Below, piece by piece: positions 44,069 to 52,964 of a stretch of 64,000 nt of DNA (positions are counted from its first letter, which is position 1; each line of letters begins with the position of its first letter). Made by a program: the position numbers and the translations under genes. The stretch comes from Exiguobacterium sp. SL-9. GTDB lineage: Bacteria > Bacillota > Bacilli > Exiguobacteriales > Exiguobacteriaceae. Below the pieces are notes generated by a model. It saw only the letters and a list, made by a program, of their open reading frames with translations, was not told the origin of the DNA and ran no database searches. Where the stretch lies: positions 372,001 to 436,000 of the forward strand of contig NZ_SJUO01000002.1 in NCBI RefSeq assembly GCF_004336985.1, read 5' to 3'.

Positions 44069-45124
44069 ATGCGCAAATTAGTCGTCTTGGGAGGCGGTTA
44101 CGGGGGTATGCGTGTAATCGAACGCGTCCTCGGCCATCAGCTGAAGGACGTATCGATCACACTCATCGACCGTCTACCTTACCATGGGTTAAAAACAGAG
44201 TATTATGCACTTGCGGCGGGAACCGTGTCGGATCGTGACATCCGCATCGATTTTCCAGAAGAGGTCGATTACATATACGGCCAAGTCACCGATATCGATG
44301 CGGGAGACAAAATGGTCCTGCTCGCGAGCGGGGAAAAAGTACCGTATGACGACCTCGTCATCGGTCTCGGTTGCGAGGACAAGTATCACAATGTGCCCGG
44401 TGCCGCTGAGTTCACGTACAGCATTCAAACGTTAGAAGAATCACGAAAGACCCAGCAAGCGATCAACGGCCTGTCTCCTGGATCGGTCGTCTCCATCGTT
44501 GGTGCCGGCCTGTCAGGCGTCGAGCTCGCCAGCGAACTGCGTGAGAGTCGTCCCGACTTGACAGTCCGTTTATTCGACCGCGGCCCGTCCGTTTTATCAT
44601 TCCTTTCCAATCGTGTCTCGATGTATGTCCAGTCGTGGTTTGAGGAACATGGCGTCGAGGTCATCAACAACTCGAACATCGTTCGGGTCGACGCCGATGG
44701 GTTGTGGAACCATGAGCAGCACTTCGCTTCCGACTTGACGGTATGGACGGCCGGGATTCAACCGGTCGCTGTCGTCCGCAACCAAGGTTGGGAGCTCGAC
44801 GGAGGTGGACGTGTCAAATTGACGCCGCACCATTACGTCCCGGAACAACCCGATATTTTCGTGGTCGGTGACAACGCCAGCCTGCCATATGCACCTTCCG
44901 GGCAACTCGCGGAAGCGCAGGCCGAACAGATTGTCCAAGTGTTGCTCTGTAAATGGAAAGGCGTCAGTTATCCGGATTTACCGGACATCAAACTACGTGG
45001 CACACTCGGCTCGCTCGGGAAGAAAGCCGGTTTCGGCGTCTTCATGGGGAAACAGTCACTTACCGGCAAAGTCGCTCGACTGCTCAAATCCGGAATTCTT
45101 TGGAAACATAAAGTCATCAAATAA
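44069..45124 (+). CDS. yutJ: NADH dehydrogenase-like FAD oxidoreductase YutJ
   Basis: 351 residues. FAD loop VVLGGGYGGMRV, second nucleotide loop SIVGAGLSGVELASEL, and VVGDNASLPYA near the end. Related to NDH-2 but shorter and lacking the usual C-terminal membrane anchor. Probably a pyridine-nucleotide-disulfide-type reductase of unknown acceptor. Divergent from yuzB as in B. subtilis. Confidence 0.88.
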   Translation: MRKLVVLGGGYGGMRVIERVLGHQLKDVSITLIDRLPYHGLKTEYYALAAGTVSDRDIRIDFPEEVDYIYGQVTDIDAGDKMVLLASGEKVPYDDLVIGLGCEDKYHNVPGAAEFTYSIQTLEESRKTQQAINGLSPGSVVSIVGAGLSGVELASELRESRPDLTVRLFDRGPSVLSFLSNRVSMYVQSWFEEHGVEVINNSNIVRVDADGLWNHEQHFASDLTVWTAGIQPVAVVRNQGWELDGGGRVKLTPHHYVPEQPDIFVVGDNASLPYAPSGQLAEAQAEQIVQVLLCKWKGVSYPDLPDIKLRGTLGSLGKKAGFGVFMGKQSLTGKVARLLKSGILWKHKVIK

Positions 45125-45133
45125 TAAGTGAAT

Positions 45134-45166
45134 GAAAAAACGGAGCTAAAGGTGCTCCGTTTTTTC
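45134..45166. terminator. Bidirectional terminator yutJ / hemAT
   Basis: AAAAAACGGAGC-7 nt-GCTCCGTTTTTT between convergent genes. Confidence 0.92.
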
Positions 45167-45173
45167 ATTATCT

Positions 45174-46460
45174 TTAAAATCGTTGTGCGGTATCCATTAA
45201 TTGTGTGGATGACGTTGCGATTTGGGCTGTAGCCCGTTTCAAATCAACAACTGCTTCGACAATATCATGAATGTCTTGCACCAATTGTTCCATTTGACCG
45301 GTTGCGAGTTCGGAGGAGTCCGCTATCTCAATAAAAGCACTAGTGATTTGATTCATCCTTGTCATGGTATTTTGCATTTCACGTTCGGTCCATACAACGC
45401 GTTTCGATGTCTCTTCCATTTGTTTCGTCAAACGATTGACCAAATCGCCGACCTGCTCTGCCGATTCTTTAGATTGGTTCGCCAATTGCCGTACTTCGGT
45501 CGCTACGACATGAAACCCTTTCCCTTGCTCTCCAGCACGTGCTGCCTCAATCGCAGCGTTCAAACTTAGCATGTTCGTTTGATTCGCAACGCGTTTAACA
45601 GAATCCGCAATCATCGTAATCTCTTGCGTCAACGTTTCTAGCTCTTTTATTTTTATGGCAGAAACAGATAAGTCACTCGCAATTGTTTCTAACGAATCTG
45701 TTTCACTTAAAAGCGAATCCTTTCCTACTACAGCTGAGTCTCTCATCCCTTTTAATTTAGTCTGAGTGAGCCCGCTCGCCAATTTCATTTCATCCGCCCG
45801 TTCATTCATCGCTTGATAGCTTGCCATCACTTGTTCTGTCATGGCTGCTAAATCCTCACTCGCTTGCAGTACCGTCTGACTGACCTCTGACTTGATTACT
45901 TCTATATCAGCACGAACTTGCTCTGCTTCCCGATCAAACATGTCTAATACAATTTGCTGTTCAAAATTAAATATTTTCGAGACGGCCATCACTAACTTCA
46001 GCTTTGCGTCACCTTCTAAGTTTTCTTGTTGGATCGCCCAAACAATATTATCAAAGATTTTTTGAAACGCAGCGATGTACCACTTCCCTTGCAACCCAAT
46101 TAAATGGTGACGCTTTGCAATCGTCAATCGCTTTTGAATATACACTTCATCGAGCTGACCTTCGAACATTTCAGCAATGTGATTGGACAATGTCAATTTC
46201 AACCGATCCGAAGACGAGTGTTGCTGAATGATTGTACGCATTTCATCAATCTTTTCAAGTTCTTCATAAAAAATATGAACAAGCTTCGGGGTCAGCGCCT
46301 GAAGCTCATTGCGGTATGTACGTAAAAGTGCTAAATCCTTTTTTTCAAGTTGAATTAATGTCCGCTGTTGCTCCATATCTCCTGTAAGTCGAATCTGAAC
46401 ATTCGACAGTTCAGATTCCGGGTTCAATGAAGCGGCCAATGATTTCTGCTTTTTAAACAT
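45174..46460 (-). CDS. hemAT: Heme-based aerotactic transducer HemAT
   Basis: 428 residues without membrane segments. A globin-coupled sensor domain fills about 30-180; His118 in RHHLIGLQGKWYIAAF is the proximal heme ligand. The C-terminal half is a methyl-accepting coiled coil with the conserved hairpin NAAIEAARAGEQGKGFHVVA. It senses O2 and signals to CheA for aerotaxis. A sigma-D-like promoter is visible upstream, and the ribosome site is AAAGGGGGG. Confidence 0.95.
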   Translation of the reverse strand: MFKKQKSLAASLNPESELSNVQIRLTGDMEQQRTLIQLEKKDLALLRTYRNELQALTPKLVHIFYEELEKIDEMRTIIQQHSSSDRLKLTLSNHIAEMFEGQLDEVYIQKRLTIAKRHHLIGLQGKWYIAAFQKIFDNIVWAIQQENLEGDAKLKLVMAVSKIFNFEQQIVLDMFDREAEQVRADIEVIKSEVSQTVLQASEDLAAMTEQVMASYQAMNERADEMKLASGLTQTKLKGMRDSAVVGKDSLLSETDSLETIASDLSVSAIKIKELETLTQEITMIADSVKRVANQTNMLSLNAAIEAARAGEQGKGFHVVATEVRQLANQSKESAEQVGDLVNRLTKQMEETSKRVVWTEREMQNTMTRMNQITSAFIEIADSSELATGQMEQLVQDIHDIVEAVVDLKRATAQIATSSTQLMDTAQRF

Positions 46461-46480
46461 AAAATCCCCCCTTTATATAC

Positions 46481-46507
46481 ATATCGTACCAACTAATGGA
46501 ATGTTAA
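46481..46507 (-). promoter_or_regulatory. Sigma-D-like promoter of hemAT
   Basis: On the minus strand TTAA (46507-46504), 15-nt spacer, TACGATAT (46488-46481); the motility consensus is TAAA-N15-GCCGATAT. Fits an aerotaxis gene. Confidence 0.5.
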
Positions 46508-46754
46508 GTATGAAACGTCTATAAATTTAGTAGACACAAATACTTTGTCAAAGGTGAAATTATTGTAGAAAATCCGGCCTGTAGTCACATGGTTGAGTAT
46601 ATAGTCTTGTATCGATATCCCCGATTACTTATCACAATTTTCAGATTATTAATTCAATGGACATATTTTACTTATTTTAAAATTTTGTTACTCTATGGGC
46701 ACGGCCGAACGACCTCGTGTCACCTCGCCTACATAACCCGAAGGAGGAAACAAG

Positions 46755-48185
46755 TTGAAGAAAATCTGTAGCACTGTCCTCGCCTCATTGCTCGTCTTGT
46801 CAACCGTCCCGGAAGCCGCGGAAGCTGCTCCAAACAAATCGAAAGAACGAGTCATCGTCGTCTTCAAAGAATCGGCGAAGAACATCCCGCTCTCGATCGA
46901 AGGGATGGAAGTTCGCCAACAGTACAAAAACATTCCGGCTGCAGCGCTTGAAGTACCGAAGGCTGCCTTGAATGGCTTGAAGAACAATCCAAACGTCGCC
47001 CACGTAGAAGTCGACCAAACGGTACAAATCGAGAACCAGACTCAAGACTGGGGCATCCCGAAGTTGAAAGCCCCATCGGCTTGGCAGAGTGGCTACACCG
47101 GGAAAGGCGTGAAAGTATCGGTCGTCGATACCGGAATCTCGCCGCACCCTGATTTGACGATTTCCGGTGGCGCTTCGTTCAGTACGGTCACGAGCTCTTA
47201 CGCGGATGACAACGGTCACGGTACGCACGTCGCCGGGATCATCGGTGCCCGCAACAACAGCATCGGAACGGTCGGGATCGCCCATGAGGCGAGTATTTAC
47301 GCCGTCAAAGCACTCGAAGCCAACGGTAGTGGTAGCCTCTCGAGTATCATCGCCGGGATTGACTGGTCGATCACGAACGATATGGACGTCATCAACTTAA
47401 GCCTCGGGACGACAAGCCCATCGACGACCCTACAACAAGTCGTCGATCGCGCCAATAACGCAGGTATCCTCGTCGTTGCGGCAGCCGGTAACAACGGACG
47501 CGCTGACGGTACAGGCGACCTCGTCAACTACCCGGCCCGTTACAGCTCGGCCATCGCCGTCGCGGCGACGGACATCAACAACAACCGCGCCTCATTCTCG
47601 GCGACAGGTAGCACGGTCGAAGTCGCAGCACCAGGGGTTGGTATCAACTCGACACTTGCAAATGGCGGCTACGGACAAATGAGTGGGACATCGATGGCGA
47701 CTCCTTACGTCGCAGGTAACCTCGCCCTCATGATACAAGCATTCCCGACGTTGTCGAGCGCGCAACTCCGCACGAAACTGTCACAAGACTCAATCGATCT
47801 CGGAACGGCTGGCCGTGATACATTGTTCGGGAACGGACTCGTCCAAGCACCGACGTCTGGCAGCACATCGCAGCCGGTCCAAGCGCTCACGACGACGGTA
47901 TCGACATCGAAATCGACTTACTACGCTGGCGAAGTCGTCTCGATCTCTTCAACAGTCCGGAATTCGAACGGCCAAGCGGTCGCGAACGCCGACGTCCGCG
48001 TGACGGTGACACAACCTAACGGCACGACCCTTACAGGGACTGGCAAGACAAGTTCGACTGGTGCGATCACGTTCACGCTCTCGACAAGTTCTTCGTCACA
48101 GCGCGGCACGTATCAAGTGAAATCTGATGCGACGCTCTCTGGCTACACGGCAGGTTCGGCAACGTCGTCGTTCCAGCTTCTATAA
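46755..48185 (+). CDS. Secreted subtilisin-like serine protease (S8)
   Basis: 476 residues. Signal peptide 1 to about 24 (LLVLSTVPEAAEA), inhibitor_I9-type propeptide to about 95, S8 catalytic domain to about 370 with Asp125 (VVDTGI), His158 (NGHGTHVAG) and Ser313 (GTSMATP), then a Ser/Thr-rich linker and a C-terminal Ig-like domain at about 385-476. An extracellular protease; the extra domain may bind substrate or wall. TTG start at 46755 has AAGGAGG eight bases upstream. The 290-bp region before it is AT-rich and probably regulatory, but I see no clear promoter. Confidence 0.94.
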   Translation: MKKICSTVLASLLVLSTVPEAAEAAPNKSKERVIVVFKESAKNIPLSIEGMEVRQQYKNIPAAALEVPKAALNGLKNNPNVAHVEVDQTVQIENQTQDWGIPKLKAPSAWQSGYTGKGVKVSVVDTGISPHPDLTISGGASFSTVTSSYADDNGHGTHVAGIIGARNNSIGTVGIAHEASIYAVKALEANGSGSLSSIIAGIDWSITNDMDVINLSLGTTSPSTTLQQVVDRANNAGILVVAAAGNNGRADGTGDLVNYPARYSSAIAVAATDINNNRASFSATGSTVEVAAPGVGINSTLANGGYGQMSGTSMATPYVAGNLALMIQAFPTLSSAQLRTKLSQDSIDLGTAGRDTLFGNGLVQAPTSGSTSQPVQALTTTVSTSKSTYYAGEVVSISSTVRNSNGQAVANADVRVTVTQPNGTTLTGTGKTSSTGAITFTLSTSSSSQRGTYQVKSDATLSGYTAGSATSSFQLL

Positions 48186-48187
48186 CG

Positions 48188-48224
48188 CAAAAGAGTCGAA
48201 CGACAATCGTCGCTCGACTCTTTT
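48188..48224. terminator. Bidirectional terminator protease / yuzD
   Basis: AAAAGAGTCGA, inner CGAC/GTCG pair, TCGACTCTTTT between convergent genes. Confidence 0.88.
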
Positions 48225-48511
48225 CATGCTGTCACCTGTTCAATCGCGGAGTAGACTTTTCGTAACTGGACGACCCCTTCATCCACGACTTCCCCATTCA
48301 AGAGGACAAGCGGATAGAACCACTCATCTTGCTTGATCGCTTCGGCGATGTCGTCGTCCGTCGTCTCGAAATCGATGTACTCGAATTCGAACGTCTGGTC
48401 CGGATATTTCCGGGCGAGCGCACTTTGCAACCATTCATACGTCTCAATCGAGCTCGGTGCCCCAACGCAGCTCGCACATTGTACCTCGGCCCCGTATACC
48501 GTGATTTTCAT
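48224..48511 (-). CDS. yuzD: YuzD family thioredoxin-like protein (DUF1462)
   Basis: 95 residues from ATG 48511 (AGGGGGA upstream). ITVYGAEVQCASCVGAPSS has a CxxC pair near residue 14 in a thioredoxin-like fold, and PLVLLNGEVVDEG follows. Function unknown. In B. subtilis yuzD is divergent from yutI, as here, so a link to Fe-S or thiol chemistry is suggested. Confidence 0.82.
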   Translation of the reverse strand: MKITVYGAEVQCASCVGAPSSIETYEWLQSALARKYPDQTFEFEYIDFETTDDDIAEAIKQDEWFYPLVLLNGEVVDEGVVQLRKVYSAIEQVTA

Positions 48512-48643
48512 GTCCATTCCCCCTGTTCTTTCCTATTATACAAAAATCAAGAAGCCGTATCGTCATAAAACGCTCAGCGTTAATGATTGAGAAACAATCT
48601 CAAACTTGCTAGAATGAAAGAGAACCAGAAAGGGGTAGATACC

Positions 48644-48871
48644 ATGGAAATGTTTGATCAAGTCCAAGAAGTACTCGATAAATTACGCCCGTTCTTGCTT
48701 CGCGACGGCGGTGACGTCGAACTCGTAGATGTAGAAGAAGGCATCGTCAAACTTCGTTTGATGGGTGCATGCGGCAGTTGCCCATCTTCAACCATCACAT
48801 TGAAAGCCGGGATTGAGCGCGCGCTCATCGAAGAAGTACCTGGCATCGTTGAAGTCGAACAAGTATTCTAA
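48644..48871 (+). CDS. yutI: NifU-like Fe-S scaffold protein (YutI)
   Basis: 75 residues, one NifU C-terminal domain. Cys43 and Cys46 in GACGSCPSS bind a [4Fe-4S] cluster between two subunits. Passes clusters to apoproteins. ATG 48644 follows AGAAAGGGG; a longer reading from 48587 lacks a ribosome site. Its natural partner domain (Nfu-N) is encoded alone at 17849-18097. Confidence 0.9.
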   Translation: MEMFDQVQEVLDKLRPFLLRDGGDVELVDVEEGIVKLRLMGACGSCPSSTITLKAGIERALIEEVPGIVEVEQVF

Positions 48872-48875
48872 TACG

Positions 48876-48907
48876 AAAAGGGAGACAATCATGTCATCCC
48901 TTTTTTT
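48876..48907. terminator. Bidirectional terminator yutI / yutF
   Basis: AAAAGGGAGAC-AATCAT-GTCATCCCTTTTTTT (one bulge) between convergent genes. Confidence 0.8.
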
Positions 48908-49677
48908 CATGCATGCGTCCATTCGTCCAAGCTCTCGACCATATAGGTCGGGAGTTTTTCTTGTTCCTGAATGAAAGCCGGGCCGTGCACGCCCGAATTG
49001 ACGTGAAGCGTCCGAATCCCACCGTTGATCCCGAACAAGATATCCGTATGGTAGTTATCCCCGACCATAACGACCTCTTCTTTCGTAAGGCCAATCATCT
49101 CGAGCGCGATGTCGACCATGACCGGTTCTGGTTTACCGATAAAGAACGGATCTTTTTCCGTCGTCACCGTCAAGACGGACGTGAGTGCCCCATTCCCCGG
49201 TAAAAAGCCACGTTCGGTCGGGATGGCGATATCGCCATTCGTTGAGATGAAACGGGCACCGGCACGGATCGCGAGTGCACCTTTCGCTAATTTTTCGTAC
49301 GTGATGTGACGGTCGAGCCCCACGACGACGTAGTCCGCCTTCGCCTCTTCCGTCACGTGGAAGCCGCGTTCTTCAAGTGCTAAACGCAAGCCATCTTCGC
49401 CGATCATGTAAATCGTCGCGCCCGGCGTCATCTTCTCGATGTACCGGGCTGTCGCCATCGCACTCGTCAAGACGTGTTCAGGCGTTACATGGACCCCCAT
49501 CGAGACGAGTTTATCCGCTACTTGCTCCGGCGTCATCGACGCATTATTCGTGACGAACAAGTACGGGAAGCCCGTCGCCTCAAGTCGATTTACGAAATCG
49601 ACAGCGGCTTGAATCGGGGCCGTCCCCGCATACATCGTGCCGTCTAAGTCAAATAAGTATCCTTTAATCGGATTCAT
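48907..49677 (-). CDS. yutF: HAD superfamily phosphatase, YutF/NagD type
   Basis: 256 residues, class IIA cap. Asp10 and Asp12 in FDLDGTMY are the nucleophile and acid/base, TNNASM is motif II, GKPEP motif III and MVGDNYHTD motif IV. Dephosphorylates small sugar or nucleotide phosphates. Starts 4 bp after the yutE stop. Confidence 0.9.
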   Translation of the reverse strand: MNPIKGYLFDLDGTMYAGTAPIQAAVDFVNRLEATGFPYLFVTNNASMTPEQVADKLVSMGVHVTPEHVLTSAMATARYIEKMTPGATIYMIGEDGLRLALEERGFHVTEEAKADYVVVGLDRHITYEKLAKGALAIRAGARFISTNGDIAIPTERGFLPGNGALTSVLTVTTEKDPFFIGKPEPVMVDIALEMIGLTKEEVVMVGDNYHTDILFGINGGIRTLHVNSGVHGPAFIQEQEKLPTYMVESLDEWTHA

Positions 49678-49681
49678 CCAA

Positions 49682-50125
49682 TCACTCGCTTTCTGGTAAA
49701 AATGCTGATACAGGACCGAGCTCTACTTCTACATAGCGTCGGACCTGCTTTGGGAATGCCTCAAACGTCGCTTGATGACGCTCGACCCACGCGTCAAACC
49801 GAGTCGAGTCCGCCGTGACAAACTCGCGCACGTAATGGGCACGCAATCCGACGAGCGCTTTCGCGGCTACCGCTGTCTCGGCGTCGAGCACACGCTCATC
49901 GAGCAAAATATCGACGATGTCCTCATAGCTACCCGGGTCGCGCATGATGAAGCCATCAATCATCGAGTTGCCGACGTCAATCACGCCTTCCATCAAGTGG
50001 ACGGCCAAACGTTGTTTCGCCAGTTCGACCGTGAAGGCGTCCCCTTCTAATTGATCGAGTCGATCGAGCATCGTCTCCATATGGGCCAACGTCTCATTAA
50101 TCTTTTCTCTGTTCACAAAATACAT
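49682..50125 (-). CDS. yutE: DUF86/HepT-like protein YutE
   Basis: 147 residues, helical. The HepT family is known for RNase toxins with an RxxxxxHxY motif; here only a RAHYVREF stretch is seen and no MNT antitoxin gene is adjacent, so a toxin role is doubtful. The yutE-yutF pair is conserved in Bacilli. The ribosome region GGCAGGGGGGGATTCC is very G-rich. Confidence 0.78.
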   Translation of the reverse strand: MYFVNREKINETLAHMETMLDRLDQLEGDAFTVELAKQRLAVHLMEGVIDVGNSMIDGFIMRDPGSYEDIVDILLDERVLDAETAVAAKALVGLRAHYVREFVTADSTRFDAWVERHQATFEAFPKQVRRYVEVELGPVSAFLPESE

Positions 50126-50187
50126 CGGAATCCCCCCCTGCCTCCTATAGTAATCCTTTTTCTCACTCGAGAAAAGAATCTCACCTA

Positions 50188-50217
50188 TTTACATCATTTA
50201 TCCGATTGTGATACACT
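50188..50217 (+). promoter_or_regulatory. Promoter of glpX
   Basis: TTTACA (50188-50193), 18-nt spacer, TACACT (50212-50217). Confidence 0.5.
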
Positions 50218-50284
50218 AATCCACGGATTAACACTCTAAATAGTATGACACATTAAATAGACATCACGTGGAGGGTACAACACT

Positions 50285-51265
50285 ATGGAACGAGAATTAG
50301 CGCTAGAGATCGTACGAGCAACCGAGGCAGCAGCACTCGCCTCATCGAAATGGATCGGTCGTGGTCAAAAGAACGAGGCAGATGACGCAGCGACGTCAGC
50401 GATGCGTGAAGTGCTCGGGACAGTCAATATGGACGCCACCGTCGTGATTGGTGAAGGCGAACTCGACGAAGCACCGATGCTCTATATCGGCGAGCGGCTT
50501 GGCACGACGTTCGGGCCGAAAGTCGACATCGCGGTCGATCCGCTCGAAGGGACGTCAATCGTCGCCAAAGGGCTCGGAGACGCCATGGTCGTCATCGCCG
50601 TTGCCGATAAAGGCGCTCTCCTCCACGCACCAGATATGTATATGGACAAACTCGTCGTCGGACCCAATTTGAAAGGGAAAGTCTCACTCGACGAACCGCT
50701 CGAATCGATCATCGAGAAAGCAGCCCTCTATAACGGCAAGCGCATCGAAGAAGTGACCGTCATCATGCAAGACCGTGATCGTCACGAGCACTTGCGTCAA
50801 GCAGCGATGAACATGGGTGCTCGCGTCAAGCTGTTCGAAGACGGCGACGTCTCGGCTGGCATCGCGGCAGCCGTCAAATCAAATCCGATTGATATCTTCA
50901 TCAGCACGGGTGGTGCCCCGGAAGGCGTCATCACGGCGGCGGCCGTCAAGGCGCTCGGAGGCGACATGCAGGCCCGCCTTCACCCGATGAACGAAGAAGA
51001 GACGGCTCGCGTCATCTCGATGGGCATCGAAGACCCGCTCCAATTGCTCACGCTTGACGACCTCGTCAAGAGTGACGATTGCATCTTTGCAGCGACCGGT
51101 GTCACGTCAGGTGAATTGCTCGACGGCGTCAAATTCTTGACGGACGATATCGTCGAAACGACATCGCTCGTCATGCGCTCCAAAACGAAAACGATTCGGA
51201 AAGTCGTCGCCGAGCACACGTTGTCACTCAAACCATACCTTCAAAAACAAGAAATCAACGCATAA
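50285..51265 (+). CDS. glpX: Fructose-1,6-bisphosphatase class II
   Basis: 326 residues. IGEGELDEAPML and VDPLEGT carry the metal-binding acids of the GlpX family, and STGGAPEGVITAAA the phosphate site. Makes fructose 6-phosphate in gluconeogenesis, matching pckA elsewhere in the window. RBS GGAGGG (GTGGAGGGTAC) precedes the ATG. Confidence 0.95.
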   Translation: MERELALEIVRATEAAALASSKWIGRGQKNEADDAATSAMREVLGTVNMDATVVIGEGELDEAPMLYIGERLGTTFGPKVDIAVDPLEGTSIVAKGLGDAMVVIAVADKGALLHAPDMYMDKLVVGPNLKGKVSLDEPLESIIEKAALYNGKRIEEVTVIMQDRDRHEHLRQAAMNMGARVKLFEDGDVSAGIAAAVKSNPIDIFISTGGAPEGVITAAAVKALGGDMQARLHPMNEEETARVISMGIEDPLQLLTLDDLVKSDDCIFAATGVTSGELLDGVKFLTDDIVETTSLVMRSKTKTIRKVVAEHTLSLKPYLQKQEINA

Positions 51266-51266
51266 T

Positions 51267-51299
51267 AAAAACCTCCGCTCTCGATGAGCGGAGGTTTTC
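51267..51299. terminator. Bidirectional terminator glpX / DUF975
   Basis: AAAACCTCCGCT-CTCGATG-AGCGGAGGTTTT between convergent genes. Confidence 0.92.
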
Positions 51300-51301
51300 G
51301 T

Positions 51302-51970
51302 TTAGAATCCTTGTTCAAAATCAGTCCCAACATGGTTCGTCTGCGGTTGTTCCGCTTGACGAATCGAGTCGTAGAACGTCGCGTACGTCGTTGTGAAATA
51401 CGGATAGACGTACAAGAAACCGATACCGAGTGTAATTACCCCGAGAAGGAACCAACCGATGAACGAAAGGACGAGTTTGAACGCGTCCATCTTGTGCCCG
51501 TCCATCATCCGACGTGATTCTGTGATCGCCTCGAGAGCCGATAATTCTGGTTGGTCGCGTAAGATGTAATACGTGAGCGAGTACGAGAAACTTTTAATGA
51601 TTCCCGGAATCACGAGGAGCAGCGACCAAAGGAAGATAAATAATCCCATGAAGAACGGGGCGAGCACGTGCTTGACGTATCCCGTTTTGAACGGGGCGAA
51701 CAATGTTGAGACACCCGGCTTGTCACCGCGCGATACAGACAGAACGAGCCAAGACCAGCCGATTGCGAGCGGCGCGATCAACAAACTAAGAAGAAGCGAC
51801 AAGAACGTAAGTCCTGTGTCCATTGCTGTCGGGGCCGCTTCTGGGTCTACAGGAGGCGCGAACGCTTGTGGAATCCCGTTCAAGACAACGAATAAAATCA
51901 AAAGGCCGGCGAGTAACCAACGTTTTCCGGTTAACATTTGTTGTGCATGTTGCTTAAGTTGTGCAGTCAT
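51302..51970 (-). CDS. DUF975 family integral membrane protein
   Basis: 222 residues, four to five membrane segments. LVIPGIIKSFSYSLTYYILRD followed by ESRRMMDGHKMDAFKLVLSF is the DUF975 signature. Function unknown. RBS AAAGGATG. Single gene. Confidence 0.85.
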   Translation of the reverse strand: MTAQLKQHAQQMLTGKRWLLAGLLILFVVLNGIPQAFAPPVDPEAAPTAMDTGLTFLSLLLSLLIAPLAIGWSWLVLSVSRGDKPGVSTLFAPFKTGYVKHVLAPFFMGLFIFLWSLLLVIPGIIKSFSYSLTYYILRDQPELSALEAITESRRMMDGHKMDAFKLVLSFIGWFLLGVITLGIGFLYVYPYFTTTYATFYDSIRQAEQPQTNHVGTDFEQGF

Positions 51971-52042
51971 TTTTCATCATCCTTTTTGTGAGTTCTCTCC
52001 TAAGTGTACGTGATTGCCTCTAGAAAAGTTTCAAAAAAACAC

Positions 52043-52073
52043 GAAAAAAGGGAAAAGGTTTTTCCTTCTCCCC
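52043..52073 (-). terminator. Terminator of the 101-residue membrane gene
   Basis: On the minus strand GGGAGAAGG-AAAAA-CCTTTTCCC followed by TTTTTT. Confidence 0.8.
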
Positions 52074-52379
52074 TCAATACATGATATTGCCCATGAAAAA
52101 TTGCGACATTGATAAGATAAATAAGAGCACACCCGTGGTCACCGCTGCCAATGAAATGAGTTTAAATAAGCGGCTTCTCAGAAATGCCTGACGATATTCA
52201 AAGCGGCGGATCAGCAAGACGTGGACAACCTCATAAATCAAGACTGCGGCCGTGAAGTAAAACGTCATAATACTCCCTAACCCGAAGAACAACATCGCAA
52301 GTAAGCCCAAACCGAGATTGTGAATTCGGTTATGGACGTCATCGCGGTCACCGACGGTCGCCGTTTGTACGTGTTGCAT
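52074..52379 (-). CDS. Hypothetical membrane protein, 101 residues
   Basis: Polar N-terminus with HNRIHNLGLG, then three hydrophobic segments (about 23-55 and 73-98). GAGGTGGAAG ribosome site and its own terminator support it as a real gene. I do not recognise the family; it lies between DUF975 and yutD. Confidence 0.65.
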   Translation of the reverse strand: MQHVQTATVGDRDDVHNRIHNLGLGLLAMLFFGLGSIMTFYFTAAVLIYEVVHVLLIRRFEYRQAFLRSRLFKLISLAAVTTGVLLFILSMSQFFMGNIMY

Positions 52380-52507
52380 ACTTCCACCTCACTTCCAAAA
52401 CCCGAACAGAAACAATTGCTATAAATATAAGTTATCACAATTTTCCTGTCCCTAAACCTGTCACACCGTCTTTTCACCTAAAAGAAACATTTGGAAAATA
52501 AATGTAA

Positions 52508-52534
52508 CAAAAAAAGCGCTGATGTCATCAGCGC
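52508..52534 (-). terminator. Terminator of yutD
   Basis: On the minus strand GCGCTGA-TGACA-TCAGCGC followed by seven T. Confidence 0.92.
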
Positions 52535-52535
52535 G

Positions 52536-52916
52536 TCATGTTCCGGTCGAAGGCTCGGCTTCTTCCGACTTATTGAATTTGCGTTTCAATTTGAGTGGTT
52601 GTTTCGTTCCGCCGAAGACCGGTCCGTCTTCTGCTTCATCAATTTCCGTCTCTTTTTTAAGCACGAAAAACGGGCAACCAAAGTTACAGTATTCATACAC
52701 GTAATCCATCACGTGATCGATTCGATTGTCATATGTCGCGAACTTGGACTTTGTTTCATAGAACCCTTTCAACCGAAGTTGTCCGTGGCCCCAGTCCCCG
52801 ACGATATAATCATATTTATCGAGCACGTCGCTATAGCGTGCGATGAATGCCTCCTCGTCAAAACCGTCACGTTTTTCTTCGATGACGGTATAGCCGTGGC
52901 GATTCACTCTAATCAT
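52536..52916 (-). CDS. yutD: YutD family protein (DUF1027)
   Basis: 126 residues. DKYDYIVGDWGHGQLRLKGF and YEYCNFGCPFFVLKK (two cysteines) are the family blocks. Acidic/basic C-terminal tail. Function unknown; gene conserved in Bacilli near yutEF and yunD. RBS GTGGAGGTG. Confidence 0.88.
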   Translation of the reverse strand: MIRVNRHGYTVIEEKRDGFDEEAFIARYSDVLDKYDYIVGDWGHGQLRLKGFYETKSKFATYDNRIDHVMDYVYEYCNFGCPFFVLKKETEIDEAEDGPVFGGTKQPLKLKRKFNKSEEAEPSTGT

Positions 52917-52964
52917 GTTTCACACCTCCACTTTTCTATCATATCATGCCGAACGGTCCCGTCC

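Noticed and set aside
49682-50125. HepT/MNT toxin-antitoxin pair
   Set aside because: No nucleotidyltransferase antitoxin gene is next to it, the RNase motif is not clear, and the yutE-yutF pair is a housekeeping order in Bacilli.
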